Assembly (NCBI GenBank): GCA_963766175.1
Contig: CAVXZE010000001.1
Span: 1-64,000, forward strand
From: CAVXZE01 sp963766175
GTDB taxonomy: Bacteria; Myxococcota_A; UBA9160; UBA6930
Length of the DNA: 64,000 nucleotides
Reading direction: 5' to 3'
Shown: one piece after another, positions 46,589 through 56,021 of the stretch
Layout: each line of letters opens with the position of its first letter
How positions within the stretch are numbered: position 1 is the first letter of the stretch
Notes under the pieces: generated by a model
Database searches by the model: none
The model's input: the letters and a program-made list of their open reading frames with translations, nothing else
What the model was told of the DNA's origin: nothing
Translations under genes and position numbers: made by a program

Positions 46589-47515
46589 TCACGGTGCTTG
46601 CACGACGCGGCCACCAGGCGGTACCGCCAATATGTCGTCGCTACGGGAGTCTTCCGCCCGGTGCAGCCGCACAATCTCTCCCAATCCCCCCTTTCCATCT
46701 GTGTAGACATCATGGAATTCGTATGCGCCAAACTGCCTGACAAGCTCGAACAGCTGAGCTTTCGAGTAGCCAAAGCGCTGCATGTTTTCGTCTGCCTCGA
46801 ACACCAGATAGGGTCGGCGCTCGCTGCAGACTCGTCTGGCGCCGCGGAGAACGAGCAGCTCTGCGCCTTCCACATCGATCTTCACAACTGTGGGAGGGGG
46901 TATTGTTCCAGATGCGACGAGTTCGTCGATCGTTGCCATATCGCGGAGAATAGAAGTGCTCCCGGAAGTGCGTGCCACCATGGAGGTGTGGGAGGAGTTG
47001 GGTGACGCGAAAATCTCTTTCTCCGAACCGTGTTCGTCCCCGAGAAGGCAGTCAAATACCTTCAGACGGCTATCAACACCGTTGAGATGTGATGAAATTG
47101 CCAGCTTTTCCGCCAGCTGCGACTGCGGCTCGAACGCGAATACGCGAACATCGTGAAGGTCGCTCCGCGCGATCTCCATGGATACGTAGCCGATGTTGGC
47201 ACCGACGTCGTAAAGGACGCCGTGGCGGTCGAGGTGTCGCCTGCAAACTTCAAAGACGTGGCTCGGATAGTTGGGCCCGCCGCGCAACATCGCCAGGTAG
47301 GTACCAAAATCCGTGGGTTCCACGGCAAAGAGACACCCCGAATCGGACCGGAGCACGTATTTGCGATCACGAAGAAAGCGGGTTCCGACCCATGTCGGCA
47401 ATGCCGCACGCGCGCGTGGCCCGTATCGCGACCAGGCGCGAAGCATACGCACCGCGAGGGACGGCGATTCCTTCCATAGCGCAACAGCAAACGAAGCTAC
47501 CTCTAACTGCTTCAT
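46589..47515 (-). CDS. FkbM-family methyltransferase (first copy)
   Basis: The 308-residue protein has a non-conserved N-terminal 90 residues and a methyltransferase core with GVLYDVGANIGYVSMEIA (SAM motif), VFAFEPQSQLAEKL, VVKIDVEGAELLVLRGA and a late RPYLVFEADE. FkbM enzymes O-methylate sugars or polyketides. Position among glycosyltransferases suggests a sugar hydroxyl. It is on the minus strand, 104 bp downstream in map order from the flippase gene end and convergent with the GT4 gene at 45321-46493. An AGGAG lies about 10 bp before its ATG. Confidence 0.88.
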   Translation of the reverse strand: MKQLEVASFAVALWKESPSLAVRMLRAWSRYGPRARAALPTWVGTRFLRDRKYVLRSDSGCLFAVEPTDFGTYLAMLRGGPNYPSHVFEVCRRHLDRHGVLYDVGANIGYVSMEIARSDLHDVRVFAFEPQSQLAEKLAISSHLNGVDSRLKVFDCLLGDEHGSEKEIFASPNSSHTSMVARTSGSTSILRDMATIDELVASGTIPPPTVVKIDVEGAELLVLRGARRVCSERRPYLVFEADENMQRFGYSKAQLFELVRQFGAYEFHDVYTDGKGGLGEIVRLHRAEDSRSDDILAVPPGGRVVQAP

Positions 47516-47619
47516 TCCAACTCGCTCCTACGCGATCGATTGCGTCGGACGAAGAGTATAGGAGAAAGAAGCTGCATCTTCCCACGTCCCGCGAGCCACG
47601 CGCCGCGCTGTAGCGTTTC

Positions 47620-49155
47620 CTACCCGTCGAGAATGTCTCTGCTGAGCGAGTAGCGAAGCTTCTTGAGGGTGGCCACAGCGGTAGGAAGTGCGATGACGGA
47701 GAAGTGCGCGATCATAGTAGTGAGTGCCGCGCTTGTTGCGCCGAGGACGACGGCGCTTGTGACGCTCGTCGAGGTGACCCACTGACCAACGAATATTGCG
47801 GATATTCCAGCCAGGCTGAGAAAGAAGAGCTGCCTCCAGGCTGTCGGAACCGCCGTCTCTTGGGCTTCCATTGCCCTGTCGAATGTCCGTCCAATGGCGA
47901 GCGCATTCGCGACGACGAGGTACGCTCCGACCACCAAGACCATTGCGAACCAACTGTTCCAAAGGAGCGCCGAGGCCGCAGCCGCCGCGACGGACCCCAC
48001 GGCTGCGCCGACGATGAGTGGCGTCGCGGCGCCGAGGAGGCCCTGACCGATGAGTACGGATTGCCGAAATGAGAACACAATCTCGAAACCACAGGCACAG
48101 AGAAAGATCTGGGCCGGAAACACGATCGGTCCATAGGCAGCGCCGAGCCACCAATGGACGAGCGCAGGCATGCAAGTGATTGTCGTCGCCACCACCAGAC
48201 CGATTCCGAGTGTGTACAACGATTCCAGGCGGAAGAGAATTTCCTTTCGGGCGGGGGCCAACACCCGTGGGTCCAACCTGGCCGCTAAGGGAATGGCGAT
48301 GGGTTGGAGCACTGAGAAGAGGATCTGAATGACATACCGGCGCATCGTGTCGATGACCAACGCGAAGAGACCGGCTTCCGCTGCTCCGAGAAAGCGGTTC
48401 GCGAGGACCACTGGCACTCTGCAGACAATCTGGTTCGCCGACATATACGAGGTGACGGACAGAGAGGATCGGAGATCGTCTCCGCCCATCCGAACCGGAG
48501 CCGAGGAGAAGCCGCGAAGATCGTCCGGCCAGCGAATGGATAGGAATATCACGACGGCGCCCTGTCGAAGAATGATGAACAGCACCTGGATCAGGAAATA
48601 GCTAGTCAAGGAAGCCGAAATCCAGGAAAAGACGACGAAATATGTGAGCGTACGTCCGATCGCCTCGAAGGCACCGACGAAGTTCACGAAGGTGATCGAG
48701 CCTCGAGCGAAGAGGGGCGTGGAAAAGAAGACGAAAACATTCTCGAGCCAGGCGAGAAGCGCAGCAATCCACAGCGCTTTGGAGGAGTCGTCGGTGACCG
48801 GAATCCCCGTGAGCTGGAGCCAGAAAGCGCTGGGGACGGCAATTGCCAGTATCAACGGTGTGTAAGCGAAAAATGAAACCTTGATCGCTGTTCCGATAGC
48901 GTCGCCGACCGTAATCCGATCGTCCGAGCTGTCGATGGAGGTCGAGATCCTCCTAATGAAGGAGAGGCGGAGTCCGTCGAACAGAAGCCGAGGAGCCGTG
49001 ATGATCGCAAGGATGGTGAAGACCCTGCCATATCCATCCAGGCCGAGAACCTCCTCACGAAGAAGAAACGGCACCAATGCGATTGCGGCGATGAATTGAG
49101 CCGCCTTCGTCACGTAACCCGATGCGATGCCACCGATCAGCTGTTGGAGCTTCAT
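47620..49155 (-). CDS. Wzx-like polysaccharide flippase
   Basis: The 511-residue protein is almost entirely transmembrane, with about twelve to fourteen hydrophobic helices (for example FIAAIALVPFLL, LIVGAAVGSVAAAAASALLW and AMVLVVGAYLVVANALAIG), typical of the MOP/Wzx oligosaccharide flippases that move lipid-linked repeat units across the inner membrane. The sequence starts MKLQQLIGGIASGYVTKAAQ. It pairs functionally with the Wzy-like polymerase at 60133. It lies on the minus strand, convergent in map order with upstream glycosyltransferases, and may share a transcript with the FkbM gene. Confidence 0.85.
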   Translation of the reverse strand: MKLQQLIGGIASGYVTKAAQFIAAIALVPFLLREEVLGLDGYGRVFTILAIITAPRLLFDGLRLSFIRRISTSIDSSDDRITVGDAIGTAIKVSFFAYTPLILAIAVPSAFWLQLTGIPVTDDSSKALWIAALLAWLENVFVFFSTPLFARGSITFVNFVGAFEAIGRTLTYFVVFSWISASLTSYFLIQVLFIILRQGAVVIFLSIRWPDDLRGFSSAPVRMGGDDLRSSLSVTSYMSANQIVCRVPVVLANRFLGAAEAGLFALVIDTMRRYVIQILFSVLQPIAIPLAARLDPRVLAPARKEILFRLESLYTLGIGLVVATTITCMPALVHWWLGAAYGPIVFPAQIFLCACGFEIVFSFRQSVLIGQGLLGAATPLIVGAAVGSVAAAAASALLWNSWFAMVLVVGAYLVVANALAIGRTFDRAMEAQETAVPTAWRQLFFLSLAGISAIFVGQWVTSTSVTSAVVLGATSAALTTMIAHFSVIALPTAVATLKKLRYSLSRDILDG

Positions 49156-49459
49156 CTAGCTACCTTGCGAGCGCGTAAGACGCTCGTCTGACTTGATCAG
49201 CCGCATAGCGCTACTGTGCTCGGTGTGATCGATGCGTTCATGCTCCCCTTCCAGTCATTCGCGGTTCGCAGGGCGGCTGAAAATCCATCGGGAACGCTCG
49301 CGATCGTCTTGATGAAGAACTCGGGTGTAATCGGGAAAGGTGCGATATGTGCCGGGGAGCATTATGTACCTCGTCTCAGGTGTCAATCAAGACGGGCAGG
49401 GTCATCCGCCGGTTAGCTGTTCGGAAATCGCAATGCACTCGCTCGCCATATCCTGTCCA
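49156..49459. other. Gene-free stretch upstream of the flippase
   Basis: No supported gene is seen. It contains a weak CGAGCG-N7-CGCTCG stem at 49168-49186 just after the flippase start and short open frames without recognisable sequence. It leads into the IS1595 relic. Confidence 0.5.
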
Positions 49460-49705
49460 TCATAGTGCTGCGCTCCTGCCCATCCCGTGAGAGGTACTTC
49501 GGAGCCAAGTCTTGAGGTTGACAAAGATCGTGTGGCCCCAAAGCAGGATCTTCGTGGAGTGGGCGCGATCGGGCCCTGCACCCTGCGATCGTGGCGAACG
49601 CCGATCGCGCGGGTAGACGAAACCCGTTGGCCCGCGCGCTTGGCGTAGCGTTCCCCAGCAAGCCTGCTCATCTGGGGCGGTCGCCTGAAACTCCTGCAAG
49701 GTCAT
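49460..49705 (-). mobile_element. IS1595-family transposase relic, internally deleted
   Basis: From the ATG at 49705 the frame gives an N-terminus like that of IS1595 transposases (MTLQEFQATAPDEQACWGTL, ARGPTGFVYPR). The next recognisable sequence is the very end of the same transposase, TIFVNLKTWLRSTSHG (about 49540-49490), so the whole catalytic middle, about 200 residues, is missing. It cannot be active. It marks an old insertion in this part of the polysaccharide region. The ends of the original element were not located. Confidence 0.6.
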
Positions 49706-50307
49706 CGAAATCACATCGGGGTGTCTCCCTGTCGTTGTGCGGAGAGCAGTTTGCCGGAGCTGCGTGTCAGACCCGGCCCCCAGCCTCCGAGAGTGCTTCG
49801 CGCCCTTGATCTCCCAGACGATTCGGGGGTAGCGGACGACCGCGACGCCTTCCGAGTCGGGTTCGGCGAGTCTGTCGCACACTGACCGATACCTCCCCGT
49901 GGGGGTGGGCGCACCGTGCCGGTGGACCCGTGGGAAACGACGCGGAGCACTCTTCTGCAGCGCACTCATCGTCCCGACCGGCGATCGGCTGTGTCTGGAA
50001 TTTCCTTTCAAATACGACGCATTGGATGCAATCGACGATCTTTCGAGTGAGGCTGGAAGGAACCGGCGAGCATAACTCGCGGGTGAGCGCACGGGGCCCA
50101 CCTCATCGCCGCCGGCGACCGCCAGCGGTTCCAGCGAGCATGGCTTCCGACGGCTCGGCTGGATCCCGCTCGCGCGGGCGAGCGTTGGTTCCGCCCCCCC
50201 GAACAGATCCGCTCAGGCTGCTCAACCTCGATCGGCGAACTGCCGAGGAATTGCATGGCGCGTGCGGCTCCGACGGCGCAGATGTGTGAGCCGGCGAAGG
50301 GGTTCCA
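49706..50307. other. Gene-free stretch before the class I methyltransferase
   Basis: About 600 bp without a convincing gene. Open frames on both strands lack family motifs and low-complexity GC-rich segments are present. A GTGTCAGACCCGG at 49764-49776 recurs as GTGTCAGATCCGG at 52394-52406. Part may be the remains of mobile DNA. Confidence 0.5.
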
Positions 50308-51189
50308 ATGAGCAGTGATCAAGCGACGTACGATGTCCGATCCCTCTTGCCCGACGAGCTGGAAACGATCGAATCGGTATCCCCCGACGATCTGAAACCG
50401 CTCGTACGAGCGCATTGGGCGGGGGAGCCCTGCGGTACCCGTGCAGTATCCCGCGACGATCGTAGAGCGTTCTTCGCGCAGATTGAAGCCGAGCGATACG
50501 CGGGGGAGCCGGAGATCCCGAAGTTCGCGCGTTGGGAACGCGGGCGCGGAAGAAGAGTCCTGGAAATCGGAGTGGGAGCCGGAACGGATTTCGTCAATTG
50601 GGCTCGCCACGGCGCCATCCTCACCGGCGTGGACCTGACGCAGCAGGCGATCGACCTCACCGCCGAAAGACTGGCGCTCGAGGGTCTGGAGGCAGACCTC
50701 CGCGTCGCGGACGCCGAGAATCTCCCCTTCGACGACCGCAGCTTCGACATCGTCTACTCGTACGGAGTGCTTCACCATTCTCCGGACACGGGAAGCGCCC
50801 TTTCCGAAGTTCACAGGGTGCTGAAACCGGGCGGCACGGCTCTGATCATGCTCTACAACCTCCGCTCATGGACTGCCTGGAACGTCTGGGCGATCCAGTG
50901 TCTGGCACGGCTGCGCCCCTGGAAGTCACCCCGCTGGGCGATCTCCAACCATCTCGAGAGCCCGGGAACGAAGGCCTACACCGAATCGGAAACGTGCCAG
51001 CTGTTCGTCAGGTTCTCGACGGCGACGATGCGCACCGCGTTCCTGCCCGGGGATCTTCTCTCCATGCGCCGCAGCGAGAAATACTCGGGATTCCTGTCGA
51101 AGCTGCTGTTCGGGGTCTACCCGCGGCCTTTGATTCACGCACTGGGTCCGCGATTCGGGCTCGCCCGGCTGATCGAAGCGGCGGCGTAG
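50308..51189 (+). CDS. Class I SAM-dependent methyltransferase
   Basis: The 293-residue protein has a Methyltransf_11-type core (about 85-190) with VLEIGVGAGTDFVNWA, GVDLTQQAIDLTAERL, ADAENLPFDDRSFDIVYSYGVLHH and LKPGGTALIMLYN. A C-terminal 100 residues of unknown function follow. Substrate is not evident; a sugar or lipid of the surface glycan is plausible from the context. An AAGGGG site precedes the ATG. It is isolated, with an IS1595 relic on the left and an IS5-type element beginning 135 bp to the right. Confidence 0.88.
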   Translation: MSSDQATYDVRSLLPDELETIESVSPDDLKPLVRAHWAGEPCGTRAVSRDDRRAFFAQIEAERYAGEPEIPKFARWERGRGRRVLEIGVGAGTDFVNWARHGAILTGVDLTQQAIDLTAERLALEGLEADLRVADAENLPFDDRSFDIVYSYGVLHHSPDTGSALSEVHRVLKPGGTALIMLYNLRSWTAWNVWAIQCLARLRPWKSPRWAISNHLESPGTKAYTESETCQLFVRFSTATMRTAFLPGDLLSMRRSEKYSGFLSKLLFGVYPRPLIHALGPRFGLARLIEAAA

Positions 51190-51324
51190 CGCGGCGGCCG
51201 CCACCGGAATCCGGTCGTCGCATCCGTACGCCCGGTTCGATTGCGCGTGGCAGGTAAATCCGCTTCGGCGGCCGTCGCCGTGCGGGGGCGGCGCCTTCGG
51301 CCTCGATCAGCCTCGCCATGCTAA

Positions 51325-52244
51325 GAGCCTATCCGAAAACTCCTGCGGCCCGAAGCGTGATCCAAGCGCAGGCGAGATGCAGCATGGCCTCGTAGTTGGC
51401 CACCTTCTTTTCCCAGCGGATGAGAAGCCGGCGAAAACGGTTCATCCAGGAATGACTTCGCTCCACCACCCAACGCCGTGCACGGTAGCGCGGATGGGAT
51501 CGCCGCTCCCGCGCCTCGTCGCCGCGGGCCTTGATGTGCAGCGTGTAGCCGAAGCGAAGGGCCAGCGCGTGAACGTCGGCGTAGTCGTATCCCTTGTCGC
51601 CGCAGAAGTGCTGCTTCCTTCCGCCCTTCCTGGCACGCGGATGGCGGACCGCGAAGCTCTTCAGGGTCGGCTCCACCAGCCACTTGTCATGCACGTTGGC
51701 TCCCGCCACGGCCAGCGCGAGGGGCACGCCGTCTCCATCCGTAAGAAGGGAACGCTTGGTGCCGGACTTGGCGCGGTCCGTCGGATTCGGCCCGGTTTTT
51801 TTCCCCGCCCAGCGGCGCCTTCGTGATGGCTCCGTCCAGGCTCTGCCAGCCCCAGTCGATCCCCTTCAGCGCGTCGTATTCCCACAGCGCCTTCTTCCAG
51901 AGACGAAAGAACACGCCCTTCTCCGTCCATTCCTGGAAGTAGTCGTGCAGCGTGCTCGGCGCGCCGAACTCCCGCGGCGCCTCCTTCCACTGACAGCCTG
52001 TCCGCAGCACGTACAGAATGCCATTCAGCACCCGACGCGCATCCGCGCGCGGCCTTCCGCCCGCCTTGCTCTTCCGATACTTCGGAAGCAGCGGCTCCAC
52101 CCGCTCCCAGAGCTCATCCGAAATCCGCCAGCTCGGCGCTCGCCTCTTCCGCTTCGGCAAGGGACTCCCCCTCATTGGGGGGAAAGTTGTCACGGGGAGT
52201 TCGTGGCCTTCCTATATCACATCAAACGGTTTTCGGATAGGCTC
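51325..52244 (-). mobile_element. IS5-family insertion sequence (920 bp)
   Basis: The ends are perfect inverted repeats, GAGCCTATCCGAAAAC at 51325-51340 and its complement at 52229-52244. A 3-bp target duplication TAA flanks them (51322-51324 and 52245-52247), matching the TNA-type targets of some IS5 subgroups. The single transposase spans nearly the whole element on the minus strand. It is inserted between the methyltransferase and the next glycosyltransferase. Sharp ends suggest recent insertion. Confidence 0.88.
51329..52193 (-). CDS. IS5-family DDE transposase, two frames joined at an A7 run
   Basis: The first frame starts at 52193 and has the DUF4096-like N-terminal domain (WERVEPLLPKYRKSKAGGRPR, GILYVLRTGCQWKEAP, then SLDGAITKAPLGGEK). 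At seven A residues (51796-51802 on the map as T7) the protein continues in another frame as TGPNPTDRAKSGTKRSLL, CGDKGYDYADVHAL and RRWVVERSHSWMNRFRRLLIRWEK, ending inside the terminal repeat at 51329. Joined, it is about 287 residues with the DDE residues. Removing one A restores one frame. Split frames joined by slippage are known in IS5-type elements, so this may be programmed; a homopolymer error is the alternative. Confidence 0.85.
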
Positions 52245-52247
52245 TAA

Positions 52248-52559
52248 GCAGGAAGGTCGTCATGGTCCGCCTCGCCCCCCTCAACGTCCTGAACGACTCC
52301 CCGCCCTATGGCCGCTTTTCAGGTGATCACCTATGGCCGCTTTTAAGGTGTTCACCGGGGTCGGTTTGCGAAGAACACCTTGCGCGGAGCCATGTGTCAG
52401 ATCCGGTCACGAGCTGCGGCAGTCGGATAGGCAGAAACGCGCTATTCAATCGGTGGACAGAGCGGGAGGAATCGAGTGGGCAAGGGAGAGTCAGCCGATC
52501 TTCTCACGAATGGAGTTGCGGATTGATGAGTCTGCAAGGGGTTTCGTAGGGGACGATTG
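52248..52559. other. Gene-free stretch with repeat between IS5-type element and glycosyltransferase
   Basis: About 310 bp with no supported gene. It holds a two-copy 25-bp tandem repeat at 52306-52355 and a copy of the GTGTCAGAYCCGG motif at 52394. Promoter elements for the next gene were not clearly seen. Confidence 0.5.
52306..52355. repeat. Two tandem 25-bp copies, possible IS-end repeat
   Basis: CTATGGCCGCTTTTCAGGTG plus ATCAC (52306-52330) is followed directly by CTATGGCCGCTTTTAAGGTG plus TTCAC (52331-52355), with two mismatches. Multiple internal repeats at element ends are a feature of IS21-type elements, so this may be the remains of one end. No transposase of that type is present. 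Confidence 0.55.
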
Positions 52560-53717
52560 ATGAGGCTCGCAATCAACACGAGCTGCGCGGTTGCCGGGGG
52601 GGCGATCACGCATCTCAAGAATCTCATTCCCCCTATGATTCAGCAGCTCGGCGAGGATCGGCTCCTTGTGATCGGTGGGCCGGAGGCCCGCGATCGTCTC
52701 GGACTGACGCAGACGCTGGAATGGATCACTCCCACGCGTGAGCCGACGCGCCTCGTTAGTCGACTGGTGTGGGAGAATACAGAGCTCCCCGCGATCTTGA
52801 GGCGGGAAAGGGCCGATGTCGTATTTCACCCGGCCAACTTCGGTCCGTTTCGATCCCCCGTACCCATGGTGACGCTCGTTCACAACATTGCGCCGTTTCT
52901 CTCGGTAGTGAAGTCCCTGCAACCCTTCGGGCAGCGTGTCCGCCTCGAGATTCTGCGATATCTCACCTTGCGTAGCCTGGCTTCTTCTGACACGATCGTC
53001 TTTCTTTCGAATTGGGGCAAGGAGTCGGTGCTTCGAGATTTCGGATCTGAGCCGCGACGCGCTCCGGTGATCGCTTTTGGGAGTGAGCATCTCCAAAGGA
53101 TTCAAGAGTATGCGAACCTGGAACGGCTCTCGCTCGAGCCGGGCCGATACATCCTGAGCGTCTCGCATCTCTATAGCTATAAATGTATCGAGCACCTGAT
53201 CGATGCCCATGCGCGCCTTGGTGATCGGGTTCGGAATATGCCTCTTGTGATCGTGGGTGCGCCGTACGAGCGTACCTACACTCGAGCATTGCAGGAACGA
53301 TGCCGTAGAGAAGGAGTTGACGCTAGATTCACTGGGGCTCTGCCGGCTGAGGAAGTCGCCGCGCTGATGGCGCACTGTCTGGTCCTGGGATTTTCCTCCG
53401 AGGCGGAAAACCTCCCGTTGACTCTCCTGGAGGCAATGGCTCTGGGGTGTCCGATCGTCACCAACCGCTCTTGTTCGATGCCGGAGGTGTGTGGCGACGC
53501 TGTGCTCTACGTGCGCGAGACTACAGGCGAGGGATACGCATCCGAGATTGAGAAACTTATCGAGCAAGGGGACCTGCGCGTCGAACTCAGCGCTCGGGCT
53601 CGAGAGCGAGCCGCGGGTTTTTCCTGGAAGACGGCGGCGGAAGAGACCCTGCGAGTCTTGCGCGCGGCGGCGAAGCGCGGGAGCGGTGACTCGAGTGTCT
53701 CGGCTGAAGTGAGCTGA
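52560..53717 (+). CDS. Group-4 glycosyltransferase
   Basis: The protein from the ATG at 52560 (385 residues) has a GT-B fold with LAINTSCAVAGGAITHLKNL at the start, VFHPANFGPFRSPVPMVTLVHN, DTIVFLSNWGKESVLRDFG, YILSVSHLYSYKCIEHLIDA and FSSEAENLPLTLLEAMALGCPIV, the GT4 EX7E-type stretch. A TTG three bases earlier is possible. It ends 25 bp before the second sulfotransferase, so the two are likely co-transcribed. The sugar is unknown. Confidence 0.9.
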   Translation: MRLAINTSCAVAGGAITHLKNLIPPMIQQLGEDRLLVIGGPEARDRLGLTQTLEWITPTREPTRLVSRLVWENTELPAILRRERADVVFHPANFGPFRSPVPMVTLVHNIAPFLSVVKSLQPFGQRVRLEILRYLTLRSLASSDTIVFLSNWGKESVLRDFGSEPRRAPVIAFGSEHLQRIQEYANLERLSLEPGRYILSVSHLYSYKCIEHLIDAHARLGDRVRNMPLVIVGAPYERTYTRALQERCRREGVDARFTGALPAEEVAALMAHCLVLGFSSEAENLPLTLLEAMALGCPIVTNRSCSMPEVCGDAVLYVRETTGEGYASEIEKLIEQGDLRVELSARARERAAGFSWKTAAEETLRVLRAAAKRGSGDSSVSAEVS

Positions 53718-53742
53718 AACGGTGGGCTCGCAGGGTTCGGGG

Positions 53743-54762
53743 ATGCGTGTGAATTTGCGCAAGCAGCTGCGGGAGTCAACTCGTGCGCTGGGCCTCGATG
53801 GGTTCGCACGACGATCGTATGTCGAAGCCGGCCTCCTGGGCGAGCGACTTCAGCGCGCGATTCGTGGGACGCCGAAGCCGGCCGATGCTGCGCTGCTCGT
53901 GTCGGGGGGGCGAGCGGGTTCGACCTGGATCGCCGATATTCTCGCGTCATGCAATGGTGTCCAACAGATATTCGAGCCCCTGCATCCCTCCGCGATGGAG
54001 GAAGTACGGCGGTTGACGAATTGGGATGAGAGTCGACATCCGCACATTCGCTCGATCTATCTCCGTCCAGGGGAGTGCTATCCCGATTGGGAAGGCTTCC
54101 TCGACCGCGTACTGACGGGCAGAGTTCGCAACTACTGGACCGACGCGGTGCGGACGAGTTTCCTGCCCAGGCGATACCTGGTGAAGTTGATCCGCGCGAA
54201 CCTCATGGTGGGCTTCCTTGTGGATCGCTTCGCGCCCCGCGTTGCTTTCGTTGTAAGGCACCCCTGTGCGGTGGTGTCTTCGCGCCTCGTAACAGGCTGG
54301 CACGCCGACGTTCGCGACATTCTCTGTCAGGAAGATCTGGTCGAGGATCATCTGCGCCCTTGGCTCTCGGAGGTCGAGGCGGAGAGAGATCTCGTCGGTG
54401 CCCACGCGGTCTGGTGGGCGGTGGAGAACTTCGTTGCGTCGCGTCAGCTCGCGACACGTCCCCACTACTTCGCAACCTACGAGTCGATCGTGTCAGATCC
54501 TCTGGCGGAGATGGTCCAGATGGCCGAAGCGCTCGGTATCTCGTCCGAAGGGCTCGCGGGCGTGGACTTCGAGGCGCCCAGCCGGATGGCCAGCATGGAA
54601 GTCCGGATGGGCGGTGGCAACGATTCTCACGCGCGCTGGCGGGACAAGCTCGGTGCCGAAGACCAACGGAGAATTCTCGAATGGGCTCGAAGCCTGGGTG
54701 TCGATTGGTACGAATCGAATGGCCGGCCGAAAGTGGCTTCCGGTAGGGTCCCTGAACTCTAA
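53743..54762 (+). CDS. Sulfotransferase family protein (second copy)
   Basis: The protein has the PAPS-binding loop ALLVSGGRAGSTWIADILA and the second PAPS motif VAFVVRHPCAVVSSRLV, followed by an ENFVASRQLATRPHYFATYESI region typical of carbohydrate sulfotransferases. From the ATG at 53743 it is 339 residues; a GTG at 53722 would add seven. It would sulfate a sugar of the surface glycan using PAPS. It is convergent with the glycosyltransferase at 54766, only 3 bp away, and partners the GT4 gene just upstream. Confidence 0.82.
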   Translation: MRVNLRKQLRESTRALGLDGFARRSYVEAGLLGERLQRAIRGTPKPADAALLVSGGRAGSTWIADILASCNGVQQIFEPLHPSAMEEVRRLTNWDESRHPHIRSIYLRPGECYPDWEGFLDRVLTGRVRNYWTDAVRTSFLPRRYLVKLIRANLMVGFLVDRFAPRVAFVVRHPCAVVSSRLVTGWHADVRDILCQEDLVEDHLRPWLSEVEAERDLVGAHAVWWAVENFVASRQLATRPHYFATYESIVSDPLAEMVQMAEALGISSEGLAGVDFEAPSRMASMEVRMGGGNDSHARWRDKLGAEDQRRILEWARSLGVDWYESNGRPKVASGRVPEL

Positions 54763-54765
54763 CCG

Positions 54766-55932
54766 TCAGCATTCGGGTTGGATCGGGAAGGCTTTCAGCA
54801 AGGCAGTGACAAATCGTTGCGCGACAGAGGTTCGTCGAAACGACGAATTCGCGTTATCCCTTGCCGCTCTACCCATCTCCTGCAATCGGGTTTCGCCGGT
54901 CGCGAGCGCCAAAGAGAGACGGTCGCGAATCACAGTGTCCTCGATTGATTCGATTCGCCAGCCCGTCTCGCCTTCCTGAACGAGTTCATCGACGTTTCCG
55001 GCTTTGGAAGACAGCAGGAGGGGAAGTTGTGCGAAGGATGCTTCGATCGGGCTCAACGGATTCGGGTCTAGTCGTGTCGTCAGGCTGAAAATATCAGCAG
55101 CCCACAGCCAACTTCTTACCACCTCTCCGGAGACATTCCCCAGGAGGCGGATTTCTCCCGGGTCGACGGTTCCGGCGATCGCCTCCAGATCTGGCCTGCG
55201 ATCACCGTCGCCGAGAAAGACGAGCATCGAGTTGCGCTGTACTTCGGCAGGTACCGCTCGATACCCCCGGGCCAGTTCCGAAACGCCTTTGCGTTCGTCC
55301 AATTGCGAGAGCGATACGATGACTCGCACGCCAGGTGCGACTCCGAGGCGAGCGCGCAAGGAAGCGCGGTCGAGGTCTTCGGGTACGGTGTAGAATTCCT
55401 CGTCGACCGTATTGGGGAGAGGCAGAATCGGAGTGGGCCGTCCCGCCTCTGCGCGCGCGAACTCGCCGGAACGAGTGTTCGGAACCGCGAAGGCGTCGTA
55501 GCCTCCGAAGGCGCGTCGGCGCAGGGCGGCAATTGATCCTTGCCTGTTCAGAAGCGCATCCGCCTGGCCTTCGGTCCAAAGGATGCGTGCCGCTTTAGAA
55601 GAAAAGACGCGACGGCTGGCGATCCATACCGTCGGTAGATGCCAAGCGCCTCCGATCAGTAGCCAACGGGGTGACAGCTTTCGGATGACGGTGACAATCC
55701 CGGGGTTGAAGTGCATGTAGGCCGACCCCACGGTTGCGTGGAGACCGCTCAGGATTCTCCATGGATAGCGCTGGGCGTCGAGGTCGAGCTCCCAGTGCCG
55801 ATTCGGCTCGCTCGCGGCGCAGTAGAGCACATGGAGTTCGATTGCGTAGCGATCCAGTTCCTCGGCCAGCGTGTTGAAGAACGGGGTGCGGTAGGGAGTC
55901 GGGATGTTCGTGAGAAGTACGAAACGATTCAT
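54766..55932 (-). CDS. Group-4 glycosyltransferase
   Basis: The 388-residue protein has GT-B motifs: MNRFVLLTNIPTPYRTPFF at the start, ILWTEGQADALL, PNTVDEEFY, VIVSLSQLDERKGVSELARGY, LVFLGDGDRRPDLEAIAG and LDPNPLSPIEASFAQLPLLLSS. It lies on the minus strand, with its 5' end 89 bp from the end of the second FkbM gene and its 3' end convergent with the second sulfotransferase. Acceptor and donor are unknown. Confidence 0.9.
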   Translation of the reverse strand: MNRFVLLTNIPTPYRTPFFNTLAEELDRYAIELHVLYCAASEPNRHWELDLDAQRYPWRILSGLHATVGSAYMHFNPGIVTVIRKLSPRWLLIGGAWHLPTVWIASRRVFSSKAARILWTEGQADALLNRQGSIAALRRRAFGGYDAFAVPNTRSGEFARAEAGRPTPILPLPNTVDEEFYTVPEDLDRASLRARLGVAPGVRVIVSLSQLDERKGVSELARGYRAVPAEVQRNSMLVFLGDGDRRPDLEAIAGTVDPGEIRLLGNVSGEVVRSWLWAADIFSLTTRLDPNPLSPIEASFAQLPLLLSSKAGNVDELVQEGETGWRIESIEDTVIRDRLSLALATGETRLQEMGRAARDNANSSFRRTSVAQRFVTALLKAFPIQPEC

Positions 55933-56021
55933 CGGCTATCTCGGCCCGGTGGGTTCCCATCGTTCGAAGCGCAGAATCGAACACAAAGGATAGCGAACGC
56001 AGAGGGAGCCCAATTCGCGAT

